A stretch of 29,099 bases of DNA from JBFWQM01 sp050249455 (GTDB lineage Bacteria > Pseudomonadota > Alphaproteobacteria > MPNO01 > VGEU01): positions 1 through 29,099 of the forward strand of contig JBFWQM010000033.1 of assembly GCA_050249455.1 (NCBI GenBank), in the 5' to 3' direction. The notes below the pieces were generated by a model. That model had not been told where the DNA came from, searched no databases, and was given only the letters and a program-made list of their open reading frames with translations. Both the position numbers and the translations under genes were made by a program. Positions 1 through 7,325 of this stretch are shown here, one piece after another (position 1 is the first letter of the stretch; the number at the start of each line of letters is the position of its first letter).

Positions 1-1511
1 ACCTGATCACCGAGTTCTGCGCCGCGCGTACCAACCGGCGCGACGACGAATGGGGCGGCCCGGCCGAGAGCCGCTTCCGCTTCGCGACCGAGATCGTGCG
101 GCGGACCCGCGCGCGCGTGGGGCGCGACTTCCTGGTGATGTTCCGCATCACCGCGCTCGACCTCGTCGAGGAGGGCCTGACGGCGGAGGAAATCGCGACG
201 CTTGCCCGCGCCGTCGCTGCGGCCGGCGCCGACATCCTGTCCACCGGCGTCGGCTGGCACGAGGCGCGCATCCCGACCATCGCCCACATGGTGCCGCGCG
301 CGCCTTTCCGCTTTGCGATCGCGCGGCTGAAGCGCGCGGTCGACATCCCGGTCGTCGCCGCCAACCGCATCAACACGCCCGAGGTCGCCGAGGAGATCGT
401 TGCCGCGGGCGAGGCCGACCTGGTGGCGATGGCGCGTCCCTGGCTGGCCGACGCGGCGTTCGCCGCCAAGGCGCGGGCCGGGCGCGCGGCCGACATCAAC
501 ACCTGCATCGCATGCAATCAAGCCTGCCTGGACCTGATGTTCGCCGACCAGCCGGTGTCTTGCCTGGTCAACCCGCGCGCCGGCCGCGAGCTCGAACTCG
601 TCGCGCATCCGCCCGCGGCGCCACGGCGCATCGCGGTGGTCGGCGCCGGCCCCGCCGGGCTCGCCGCCGCCGTCACCGCGGCCGAGCGCGGCCACCGGGT
701 GACCCTGTTCGAGGCGCAGGCGGAGATCGGCGGCCAGCTCAACCTCGCCAGGGTCGTGCCGGGTAAGGCCGAGTTCGCCGAGACCGTGCGCTATTTCAGG
801 AACGCGCTCGCCGGCGCCGGCGTGACGGTGCGCACCTCGACCGCCCCCCGCGCCGCCGACCTCGCCGACTTCGACGCGGTGGTGATCGCGACCGGGGTGA
901 GCCCGCGCGCGCTCCGCATCGAGGGCGCGGATCATCGCTCGGTGGTCTCCTATCTCGACGTCCTGCGCGGCGCCCCGGTCGGCCAGAGGGTCGCGGTGGT
1001 TGGCGCCGGCGGCATCGGCTTCGACGTCGCGGTGTACCTGACCGCCCCGCCCGGCTACGGCGTGGCTGCCGACGCGTTCCTCGACTATTGGGGCGTCGAT
1101 CGCGGGGCGCGCACGCCGGGCGGGCTCGCCGCCACGCCGGCGGCGGACGTGCCGGCGCGCCAGGTCACCATGCTGCAGCGCAAGCCCGGACGCTTCGGCA
1201 CCACGCTCGGCCTGACCACCGGCTGGGTGATCCGGGCCGAGCTGCAGCGGCGCAAGGTCGCGATGATCGCCGGCGCCGCCTATCGCCGGATCGACGACGC
1301 GGGGCTGCACGTCGAGGTCGGCGGCGCACCGCAGGTGATCGCGGCCGACACCGTCGTCGTCTGCGCCGGGCAGGAGCCGGCGCGCGGGCTCTACGACGCG
1401 CTGATCGCGGCCGGGCGCACGGCGCATGTGATCGGGGGCGCCGAGGACGCGGCGGGCATCGACGCCCGCAAGGCGATCGATCAGGGAACGCGGCTCGGCC
1501 TCGCGCTCTGA
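1..1511 (+). CDS. fadH: 2,4-dienoyl-CoA reductase (NADPH), C-terminal ~500 residues (5' end outside window)
   Basis: The reading frame is open from base 3 and stops with TGA at 1509-1511; the start lies upstream of the window. The order of motifs is that of E. coli FadH, an FMN/FAD/4Fe-4S enzyme that reduces 2,4-dienoyl-CoA during beta-oxidation of unsaturated fatty acids. The end of the TIM barrel carries GWHEARIPT (His codon 258-260, the proposed catalytic His). It is followed by the iron-sulfur cysteines in CIACNQAC and SCLVNPRA. Two Rossmann motifs follow, GAGPAGLAAA for FAD and GAGGIGFDVA for NADPH, and the protein ends near AIDQGTRLGLAL as FadH does. E. coli FadH has about 672 residues, so roughly 170 are missing. 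The last 31 bases overlap the end of the convergent creA-like gene. Related Old Yellow Enzyme-type reductases are the alternative, but the match runs the whole length. Confidence 0.93.
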   Translation, partial: LITEFCAARTNRRDDEWGGPAESRFRFATEIVRRTRARVGRDFLVMFRITALDLVEEGLTAEEIATLARAVAAAGADILSTGVGWHEARIPTIAHMVPRAPFRFAIARLKRAVDIPVVAANRINTPEVAEEIVAAGEADLVAMARPWLADAAFAAKARAGRAADINTCIACNQACLDLMFADQPVSCLVNPRAGRELELVAHPPAAPRRIAVVGAGPAGLAAAVTAAERGHRVTLFEAQAEIGGQLNLARVVPGKAEFAETVRYFRNALAGAGVTVRTSTAPRAADLADFDAVVIATGVSPRALRIEGADHRSVVSYLDVLRGAPVGQRVAVVGAGGIGFDVAVYLTAPPGYGVAADAFLDYWGVDRGARTPGGLAATPAADVPARQVTMLQRKPGRFGTTLGLTTGWVIRAELQRRKVAMIAGAAYRRIDDAGLHVEVGGAPQVIAADTVVVCAGQEPARGLYDALIAAGRTAHVIGGAEDAAGIDARKAIDQGTRLGLAL

Positions 1512-1987
1512 GACGGATCCGGCGCGGGCGCGCTGCCCCACGGCATGATCGGCACCGTCGAGATCGAGTTGGCCGGCGAGCCGTCGATCAGCTTGTCGCT
1601 GTAGGCGAGGTAGACGAGCGTGTTGCGCTTCTCGTCGTGGAAGCGGACGACGCGGAGCTTCTTGAACAGGAGCGAGCGGCTCTCCTCGAACACCTCCTCG
1701 CCCTCCTTGAGCGCCTTGCGGAAGCTGATCGGCCCGATCTGGCGGCAGGCGATGGAGGCGTCGGAGGTGTCCTCGGCCAGCCCCAGCCCGCCCTTGATGC
1801 CGCCGGTCTTGGCCTTCGAGATATGGCACGCGACGCCTTCCACCTTGGGGTCGTCGAACGCCTCCACCACGATCTTGTGGTTGGGTCCGACCCACTTGAA
1901 GGCGGTATCGACGCTGCCGATCTCCTCCGCCGCCGCGCCGAAAGCGCAGCAGGCAAGGACGGCGGCGGCAAGGGCGGTTCGTTTCAT
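1481..1987 (-). CDS. creA: CreA family protein, periplasmic
   Basis: 168 residues. ATG at 1985-1987 is chosen because it begins a clear signal peptide (MKRTALAAAVLACCAFGAAA, cleavage about residue 20) and has GAGG about 9 bases upstream; a longer frame upstream would bury the signal. The mature part has the CreA family blocks: EEIGSVDTAFK, NHKIVVEAFDDPKV, a GVACHISKAKTGG segment, SIACRQIGPI and LFKKLRVVRFHDEKRNTLVYLAYSDK, ending in a SISTVPI-type tail. The two cysteines after the signal could form a disulfide. CreA is a widespread periplasmic protein of unknown biochemical role. The C-terminus has a proline/serine-rich extension that runs 31 bases into the end of fadH on the other strand. Confidence 0.88.
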   Translation of the reverse strand: MKRTALAAAVLACCAFGAAAEEIGSVDTAFKWVGPNHKIVVEAFDDPKVEGVACHISKAKTGGIKGGLGLAEDTSDASIACRQIGPISFRKALKEGEEVFEESRSLLFKKLRVVRFHDEKRNTLVYLAYSDKLIDGSPANSISTVPIMPWGSAPAPDPSQSARPSRVP

Positions 1988-2142
1988 GGCTAATGGCCTC
2001 GTTCCGGACGGGCCCGCGGCGGCCCCCTCCATAGATGAGGGCATTGCGCGCCGGGACAAGACGCGGCGATTATCCGGTTGCGCGGACGGCGGCGCGCCGT
2101 AAGCTGCCGCCGCCGCAGGCGCCCAGCGGGAGCACGTTGCCG

Positions 2143-3285
2143 ATGAAGTTCGCGTTCTTCATGATGCCGGTCCACCACCCGAGGGAGAACCCGGCGCTCG
2201 CGTTCCAGCGCGACATCGAGCTGATCCACCTCGCCGAACGGCTCGACTTCGACGAGTTCTACATCGGCGAGCACCATTCGGGCGGCTGGGAGACCATGCC
2301 GTGCCCGATGATGGCGCTGTCGATGGCCGCCGCGAACGCGCACCGCATCCGGCTCGGCACCTCGGTCGTCAACCTGCCGTTCCACCACCCGTTCCACGTG
2401 GCGGAGCGCATCGCCTTCCTCGACCACCTGACCCGCGGGCGGGCGATCCTCGGCGTCGGGCCGAGCAACCTGATCACCGACAAGCGGCTGTTCAACATCC
2501 CGCAGGACGAGCTCTACCCGATGATGTTCGAGTCGATCGAGGTCATCGTCCGCCTGCTCGAGAGCGAGGAGCCGTTCAGCCACCACGGCCGGTTCTGGCA
2601 GTTCGACGACATGCGCCTGCAGCTGCGCTCGTACCAGACGCCGCGGCTGCCGCTCGCCGTCGCCTCCTCCACCGGCAGCCCGGAGATCCTGGAGGTCGCG
2701 GCGCGCCACGGCATGATGCTGTGGTCGACCATCGGCCGCAACCGGCCGTCGAAGCTCGCCGACAACTGGGCCTTCGTGGAGGCGGCGGCGAAGAAGCACG
2801 GGCGCACCGCCGCGCGCGCCGACTGGCGGCTGGCCACCTGCGTCCACCTCGCCGAGACGCGCGACCAGGCGTGGGCGGAGGCCGAAACCGGCATCATGCG
2901 CGAGGCGGAGTATTTCTCCGCCGTCGGACTCAAGATGTCCTACGAGCAGTACCCCAACCAGCCGTTCGACGAGTTCACCCCGCAGTCCTGCGCCGAGCAG
3001 CGCGAGTGGATCGTCGGCACGCCCGACGACGCCATCGCCTGGATCGAGCAGAAGCAGCGCGAGACCGGCGGCTTCGGCGGCCTCCTGATCACCACCCATG
3101 CGTGGACCGGCAGCGAGACCGCGCGGCGGTCGATCGAAATGTTCGCCCGCTACGTCATGCCCCACTTCCGCGGCCATAACGCGACGTTCAAGGACGAATG
3201 GCGCCGCATCGTCGAGGCGCGCGACAAGCAGGGCGGCGTGCCGCCGGTTCCCAAGGGCGCGCGGCACAGCCTGGCCGGCGGGTGA
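2143..3285 (+). CDS. LLM-class (luciferase-like) flavin-dependent monooxygenase
   Basis: 380 residues. ATG 2143 is preceded by GGGAG (2128-2132, about 10 bases away) and begins directly with the first beta-strand, MKFAFFMMPVHHP; an in-frame ATG at 2035 would add an unstructured tail. The family is a reduced-flavin-dependent (beta/alpha)8-barrel oxygenase. Visible motifs are FDEFYIGEHHSGGW (residues 37-49, the typical EHH turn), RIRLGTSVVNLPFHHP (68-83), the RGRAILGVGPSN loop near 98-109 and a C-terminal region rich in aromatic residues. The sequence resembles limonene-monooxygenase or alkanal-monooxygenase alpha-type proteins, but substrate cannot be told from it. Such enzymes need a separate flavin reductase, and none is next to it. 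The gene stands alone, divergent from creA, with the palindromic element 3323-3418 downstream. Confidence 0.9.
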   Translation: MKFAFFMMPVHHPRENPALAFQRDIELIHLAERLDFDEFYIGEHHSGGWETMPCPMMALSMAAANAHRIRLGTSVVNLPFHHPFHVAERIAFLDHLTRGRAILGVGPSNLITDKRLFNIPQDELYPMMFESIEVIVRLLESEEPFSHHGRFWQFDDMRLQLRSYQTPRLPLAVASSTGSPEILEVAARHGMMLWSTIGRNRPSKLADNWAFVEAAAKKHGRTAARADWRLATCVHLAETRDQAWAEAETGIMREAEYFSAVGLKMSYEQYPNQPFDEFTPQSCAEQREWIVGTPDDAIAWIEQKQRETGGFGGLLITTHAWTGSETARRSIEMFARYVMPHFRGHNATFKDEWRRIVEARDKQGGVPPVPKGARHSLAGG

Positions 3286-3322
3286 CGCCGACCGGGCTGA
3301 CCGGTCGAATGGCCGGCGGCTT

Positions 3323-3418
3323 CCCACCTCACCCGCTCGCTGCGCTCGCACCCTCTCCCCCCTAAGAGGGCGGAGAGGGAGGGGACCCGCCGCAAAGCGG
3401 CGGGGAGGGTGAGGTGGG
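3323..3418. repeat. Palindromic intergenic element (three nested/adjacent hairpins)
   Basis: A 12-base arm CCCACCTCACCC (3323-3334) is exactly repeated inverted as GGGTGAGGTGGG (3407-3418). Inside are two smaller hairpins: CCCTCTCC/GGAGAGGG (3351-3358 with 3372-3379) and CCCGCCGC-AAA-GCGGCGGG (3386-3404). It lies between two convergent genes (LLM monooxygenase and methyltransferase), so it could end transcription from both sides. Elements of this general look, CCTCTCCC-rich with an outer CACCTCACCC-type arm, recur between genes in many GC-rich alphaproteobacteria. Only one copy is present here, so dispersal is assumed. Confidence 0.7.
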
Positions 3419-3455
3419 CAACCCCGCCGCCCGACGGATCACGTGCAATGTCGCA

Positions 3456-4043
3456 TCAGACCTTGGTGATCGCGATCTTCGGCGCCTGCTGCAGCTCGCG
3501 CTGGGGCGGGCGGATCGGCTTCACGGCGACCAGCCGGGCGATCATCTCGCGCACCACGTTGCGCTCGCCCAGCACCTTCTTCATCACGTCCTGCGCGCTC
3601 AGGCCCTCGGTCTGGGCGGCCGGGATCAGCAGCGCGATCTGCTCCGGCTGCCAGTCGCCGCGGTAGCCGTAGTCGGCGCGCCAGTACGCCGGCTGCGAGA
3701 AGTAGGCGAAGCTGTTGAGGAAATACGGCCGCAGGTGGGTCGGGTCCTCCCACGCGTCGTCGGAGCCGCCATACGGCACGCGGATGGTCAGCGCTGCGCC
3801 CGGGCGCGCGATGCGGTGCAGCTCCTGCATCAGCGGCAGGGTGTGGCGCAGGTGCTCGATCACGTGCGACAGCAGGAACTCGTCGATCGAGTCCGGCTCG
3901 AACGGCAGCGGCGCGTCGGCGCAGCGGTCGAGGTCGGCGACGACGTCGACGCCGGGCAGCGCCATCGAGTCGAGATTGATCCAGCCGGGCTGCGCCCGGC
4001 GCCCGCAGCCCAGGTTCAGCCGGCGCGGCGCGTCCGCGCTCAC
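3456..4043 (-). CDS. Class I SAM-dependent methyltransferase
   Basis: 195 residues. The start is GTG 4041-4043, whose bases overlap the TGA of the upstream hydrolase (GTGA, 4-bp overlap), indicating translational coupling. The open frame continues upstream only as an antisense-like shadow of the hydrolase. Motif I is RLNLGCGRRAQPGWINLD (residues 7-24), the SAM-binding glycine loop with the acidic end of beta-2. DEFLLSHVIEHL and the LHRIARPGAALTIRVPYGGS segment are the later Methyltransf_11 motifs. The DPTHLRPYFLNSFAYFSQPAYW segment is typical of a subgroup of small methyltransferases of undefined substrate. It is the last gene of the minus-strand operon. It could methylate a product of the pathway or be unrelated to it. 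Confidence 0.85.
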   Translation of the reverse strand: MSADAPRRLNLGCGRRAQPGWINLDSMALPGVDVVADLDRCADAPLPFEPDSIDEFLLSHVIEHLRHTLPLMQELHRIARPGAALTIRVPYGGSDDAWEDPTHLRPYFLNSFAYFSQPAYWRADYGYRGDWQPEQIALLIPAAQTEGLSAQDVMKKVLGERNVVREMIARLVAVKPIRPPQRELQQAPKIAITKV

Positions 4044-4912
4044 CCTCGCGCCAGCCCCATCATGTCCACCATCGCCCTGAACAGTGCGGAGTCCGGCTTC
4101 GCGTATTCGAAGCAGACCTCGAAGTGGTTCTGGCCCTTGAACTCGAACGGCGTGCAGGGATAGCCGCGGGCGGCCCAGGCGGCGGCGTACTCGCGCGAGT
4201 GGCGCTGGAACTCCGCCAGCTCGCCGTCGCCGTGGCCGACGATCATCGGGATCGGGCGCGGCGGGATGTGGTGGATCGGGCTGTTGCGCCGCGCCGCCGC
4301 GGCGTCGAGCTTGAGGTAGTTGTTGCGCGCGCTGAGCCGCACCGGCTCCAGGTCGTACATCCCCGACAGCGCGACCCCGCCCTTCACCGCATCCGCCGGC
4401 AGGCCGAATTCGGCCCAGTCGGTGGAGACCAGCATCGCCGCGACGTGGCCGCCGGAGGAATGCCCGGCGACGAACAGCCGGTCGGGGTCGGCGCCGAATG
4501 CGCGGGCGTTGCGCCACGCCCACGCCGTGGCCGCCCGGTTCTGGCGCACCAGCTCGTCGAGCGTGACCGCGGGCACCAATGCGAAGTTGGTGACCACCAC
4601 CGCGCAGCCGGCCTTCGTCAGGTGCTCGGCGACGAAGCTGTAGTTGTCCTTGTGCTGCCGCGCCCAGGCGCCGCCGTGGACGAACACCACCACCGGGCCG
4701 CCCGGCCGTGCGGCGGGGAATACGTCGACCACCTCGTCGGCGGTCGGGCCGTAGGGCACGTCGAGCTTGGCGTCGATCTCCTTGCGCACCCGCTCGCTCT
4801 CGACGTCGTAGCGGTCGGTGATGCGCGCCGAATCCGGCACCAGCGTGCGCTGGTCGTATTGCCGGTCAAGCGCGGCCTGGTCGTAGTCCAGCCAGACGAG
4901 CGGTCCGCTCAT
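4040..4912 (-). CDS. Alpha/beta hydrolase, arylformamidase (kynurenine formamidase)-like
   Basis: 290 residues, ATG 4910-4912. The alpha/beta-hydrolase pattern is complete: oxyanion-hole HGGAW (79-83), nucleophile elbow GHSSGG with Ser152, probable Asp229 in VGHGDGE and His263 in KGQNHFEV. The N-terminus (DYDQAALDRQYDQR, around 9-22) and the HGGxW motif are characteristic of arylformamidase-type hydrolases of the kynurenine formamidase group, which cleave N-formyl aryl amides. Related esterases of the HSL/BD-FAE group share these motifs, so the substrate is uncertain. The gene starts 9 bases after the TAXI-protein stop and overlaps the methyltransferase start by 4 bases, so the three genes are almost surely one transcript with the amidohydrolase upstream. 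Confidence 0.85.
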   Translation of the reverse strand: MSGPLVWLDYDQAALDRQYDQRTLVPDSARITDRYDVESERVRKEIDAKLDVPYGPTADEVVDVFPAARPGGPVVVFVHGGAWARQHKDNYSFVAEHLTKAGCAVVVTNFALVPAVTLDELVRQNRAATAWAWRNARAFGADPDRLFVAGHSSGGHVAAMLVSTDWAEFGLPADAVKGGVALSGMYDLEPVRLSARNNYLKLDAAAARRNSPIHHIPPRPIPMIVGHGDGELAEFQRHSREYAAAWAARGYPCTPFEFKGQNHFEVCFEYAKPDSALFRAMVDMMGLARG

Positions 4913-4921
4913 GCCCCTACC

Positions 4922-5905
4922 CTATCCTTTCGGCGGCCATTGGCCCTGCTCGGTGAAATATTTCACCGCGCCCGGGTGATACTCCACCGTGAACTTCTTT
5001 GCCATCTTCGCCGGATCGAACGCGCGGAACCACGGGAACGCCGCGGACAGCGCATCCTTGCCGGCGTGGACCGACTTGACGATCTCGTAGACCGTCGCGT
5101 CCGGCAGGTCCTTGCTCAGCAGGATCCAGGTGTCGTAGGCCATCACCGTGATCGGCTCGCGGATGCCGACGCGCGCCGGCGACGGCGTCAGCACCTGGGT
5201 ATAGACGTAGGGCAGCACCTTGTGCATGCGCGCGAGCGCGGCCGGCGAGTCATCCATGTTCAAATAGCGGATGCCGCCCTTGACGCTGGCATTGAGCTCG
5301 GTCACCGCGCCGGCGCCGACCGGCAGGGTGCCGATGTCGACCTTGCCCGTCTTGAAGTCGGCCGCGTTCTGCGCCAGCGTCGAGGTCGGCACCGGCGTGA
5401 AGTCGGCGAAGGTCATCCCGGCGGCGGCGATGTAGGCGGTCATCGCGCGCACCACCACCAGCGCCGACGGATACTCCGCCGGGATGCGCATGCCCTTCAG
5501 GTCCGCCACCGTCTTCGCCGGCAACTCGTCCTTGACGAACATGGTGAACTGCAGCGACGCCATGGCGCCGCCGACTCGCACGTTGGGATGCGGGTTGCCG
5601 GCATAGGTGCCGACGCCGCGGCCGGCGTCGTCGCTGTCGATGGCGCTTGCCATCCCCATGCCGATCTCGCCGCGGTTGAGCAGCGGCAGCCACTGGCTGC
5701 CGCCGCCATAGGGCTGGATCAGCGCCCGCACCTTGCCGTCGCCGGTGACGACCTTCGCCACCGCCGTGGCGATCGAATAGAACAGCGTGCCCTGCGGGCT
5801 GGTGGCGATGCCGATCTCCGGCGCCTGCTGGGCGGCGGCCGGCGCGGCGGCGAGCAGCGCGGCCGCTGCGGCCGCCGCGGCGGGACGCGCGATCGCGCGG
5901 GTCAT
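4922..5905 (-). CDS. TAXI-family TRAP transporter solute-binding protein
   Basis: 327 residues. ATG 5903-5905 overlaps the amidohydrolase stop (ATGA), and the protein then begins with a signal peptide (MTRAIARPAAAAAAAALLAA, cleavage after AAAQ about residue 26). An upstream ATG at 5953 lies inside the neighbour and is unlikely. The mature protein starts EIGIATSPQGTLFYSIATAVAKVV, the TAXI (TRAP-associated extracytoplasmic immunogenic) fold opening, and has LLNRGEIGMGMA, VADLKGMRIP, DFKTGKVDIG and the C-terminal PWFRAFDPAKMAKKFTVEYHPGAVKYF helix region. TAXI proteins deliver solutes such as glutamate-like or organic acids to fused 12TM-4TM TRAP permeases. No permease is in the window, so this is an orphan receptor placed among hydrolases; its ligand is probably the substrate of the flanking enzymes. 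Confidence 0.87.
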   Translation of the reverse strand: MTRAIARPAAAAAAAALLAAAPAAAQQAPEIGIATSPQGTLFYSIATAVAKVVTGDGKVRALIQPYGGGSQWLPLLNRGEIGMGMASAIDSDDAGRGVGTYAGNPHPNVRVGGAMASLQFTMFVKDELPAKTVADLKGMRIPAEYPSALVVVRAMTAYIAAAGMTFADFTPVPTSTLAQNAADFKTGKVDIGTLPVGAGAVTELNASVKGGIRYLNMDDSPAALARMHKVLPYVYTQVLTPSPARVGIREPITVMAYDTWILLSKDLPDATVYEIVKSVHAGKDALSAAFPWFRAFDPAKMAKKFTVEYHPGAVKYFTEQGQWPPKG

Positions 5906-6990
5906 GCCGGCACCTTGACCTTCAGGCCATAGAACGCGGCCGTGTTGTCCCACAGGATCTTGCGCTGGTCCGCAGCGCTGATGCCGCCGACATGCTCGAA
6001 GTCGCGCACCGCCTGGCCCGACGAGTCGAAGTGCGGGTAGTCGGTGGCGAACAGGATGCGGTCGGCGCCGATGCCCTGCACGGCGAGCGGGATGGTCGCG
6101 TCATGCGGGTCGCAGGTGACGGCGCATTGGCGGTGGAAATACTCGCTCGGCCTCATCTTGATCGGGAAGTAGCGGCCCAGCACGCGGTGCTCGAAGTGGT
6201 CGTCGAGCCGGGCCAGCCAGTACGGCGCCCAGCTGCAGCCGGCCTCGAAGAAGCCGATCTTGAGACGCGGGAAGCGTTCGCACACGCCGCCGTTCAGCAT
6301 CGACAGCGCCGCGAACATCTGCTCGAACGAATGCGAGATGACGTGGTTGTAGGCGTAGCGCTCCGGCACCATCATGCCGTAGCGGTCGCCGCCGGCGGTG
6401 TCCGGGCAGCCGGTGGATTCGTGGACGATCAGCGGGACGCCGAGGTCCTGCACGGCGGCGTAGAAGCGGTCGTAGGCCGGGTTGTCGAGCGTGCGCTTCT
6501 GGGTCGGGTTGGGCCGCACCGTGATCGCCACCGCGCCGAGGCCGAGCGCGCGGCGCGCCTCGCCGATCGCCCACTCGGGATCGTCGAGCGGCACGGGCGC
6601 GGCGAACATCAGCCGATCGGGGAACGCGCGGCAGTAGTCCGCCATCCAGTCGTTGTAGGCGCGCAGCATCGCCTGCACGAACTCGGCGCCGTCCTGGTAG
6701 GCGGCGACCAGCCCGCCCGACGGATACAGCACCGCCGCCCACACCCGCTCCTTGTCGAGCACCTTGATACGGTCGGCCGCCTTCATCGGCTTGCGGATGG
6801 AGATCTCCTTCGGGAACGGCGGATGGCCGACGCCGTCGAAGAAGTAGCGGCGGTTGTTGTCGGCGTTCAGCGCCCCGCCCTTGGCGCGGGCGCGATGCTT
6901 TGGCTCCAGGTACTCGGTGAAGAGTTCGTCCGCCTCCTGCACGTGGCCATCGGCATCGAGCGCGACATAGTCGTGCGTGATCGTGTCCAT
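5902..6990 (-). CDS. Amidohydrolase-2 family metal-dependent hydrolase (ACMSD-like)
   Basis: 362 residues, first gene of the minus-strand operon. ATG 6988-6990 has a near-perfect Shine-Dalgarno AGGAGGG (6996-7002 complement, about 6 bases away). The fold is the amidohydrolase_2/COG2159 barrel. Metal and catalytic residues visible are LDADGHVQE (11-19, in place of the usual HxH), IVHES (His190), ISHSFEQ (His220), GFFEAGCSWAPYWLAR (247-261) and FATDYPHFDS with Asp317. The family includes aminocarboxymuconate-semialdehyde decarboxylase, gamma-resorcylate decarboxylase and related ring-cleavage product hydrolases or decarboxylases. The exact reaction cannot be fixed. The stop overlaps the TAXI gene start by 4 bases, linking enzyme and receptor. 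Confidence 0.9.
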   Translation of the reverse strand: MDTITHDYVALDADGHVQEADELFTEYLEPKHRARAKGGALNADNNRRYFFDGVGHPPFPKEISIRKPMKAADRIKVLDKERVWAAVLYPSGGLVAAYQDGAEFVQAMLRAYNDWMADYCRAFPDRLMFAAPVPLDDPEWAIGEARRALGLGAVAITVRPNPTQKRTLDNPAYDRFYAAVQDLGVPLIVHESTGCPDTAGGDRYGMMVPERYAYNHVISHSFEQMFAALSMLNGGVCERFPRLKIGFFEAGCSWAPYWLARLDDHFEHRVLGRYFPIKMRPSEYFHRQCAVTCDPHDATIPLAVQGIGADRILFATDYPHFDSSGQAVRDFEHVGGISAADQRKILWDNTAAFYGLKVKVPA

Positions 6991-7057
6991 CGAAGCCCTC
7001 CTGTTTCGCAGAAGCATGGCACCGGCGGCAGGACTGATCAACCAGGGGTTCCCCGCG

Positions 7058-7082
7058 GGAACGAACATCAAATGGCGGCGTT
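7058..7082 (+). promoter_or_regulatory. Candidate sigma-EcfG (general stress) promoter
   Basis: GGAAC at 7058-7062 and CGTT at 7079-7082 are separated by exactly 16 bases. This is the alphaproteobacterial EcfG/SigT consensus GGAAC-N16/17-CGTT with no mismatch. The -10 element ends 38 bases before the ATG of the small lipoprotein at 7121, leaving room for a short leader with its own GGGAG ribosome site. Confidence 0.7.
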
Positions 7083-7120
7083 ATTTGCGCGTCGATCAAC
7101 AAATTCTCGGGAGAATTGCC

Positions 7121-7285
7121 ATGCGCGCCCTGATCGTCCTGGCGCTGCTGTCGCCGCTGGTGCTCGCCGCCTGCGGCTCGGACGAGAAGACCGTCGTCGT
7201 CAACCCGCAGCCTGGCGCCACCGTGGTGGTGCCGCCCGGCAGCAGCGCCACCAAGGTCTGCCCGGCCGGCGCCTCGACCTGCTGA
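7121..7285 (+). CDS. Small lipoprotein, probably stress-induced
   Basis: 54 residues. ATG 7121 has GGGAG about 7 bases upstream (7109-7113). A hydrophobic signal (MRALIVLALLSPLVLAAC) ends in the lipobox LAAC with the lipidated cysteine at residue 18, so the mature protein is only about 37 residues long. It has a VVVNPQPGATVVVPPGSSA stretch and a C-terminal cysteine pair (C-P-A-G-A-S-T-C) that could form a disulfide. Similar short lipoproteins with a VVV-PPG-VVVP-type stretch occur in many alphaproteobacteria without known function. The upstream sigma-EcfG motif suggests a general stress role at the envelope. The frame is open upstream to 6977, but only this ATG makes a signal peptide with a ribosome site. 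Confidence 0.78.
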   Translation: MRALIVLALLSPLVLAACGSDEKTVVVNPQPGATVVVPPGSSATKVCPAGASTC

Positions 7286-7296
7286 CCCCTTCGACC

Positions 7297-7325
7297 ATCC
7301 GCCGCCGGGCGGACCGGCGGCGGAT
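7297..7325. terminator. Bidirectional terminator-like hairpin
   Basis: A perfect 12-base stem, ATCCGCCGCCGG (7297-7308) with CCGGCGGCGGAT (7314-7325), and a 5-base loop sit exactly between the stops of two convergent genes (lipoprotein and Sel1/protease-like). The last base of the stem is part of the latter's TGA. There is no T tract, so it may work as an mRNA 3' stabiliser or with Rho. Confidence 0.6.

Noticed and set aside
1990..3351. 453-codon frame on the minus strand opposite the LLM monooxygenase
   Set aside because: Antisense shadow typical of GC-rich DNA, Arg/Val/Asp-rich with no domain motif; the plus-strand gene has full family homology.
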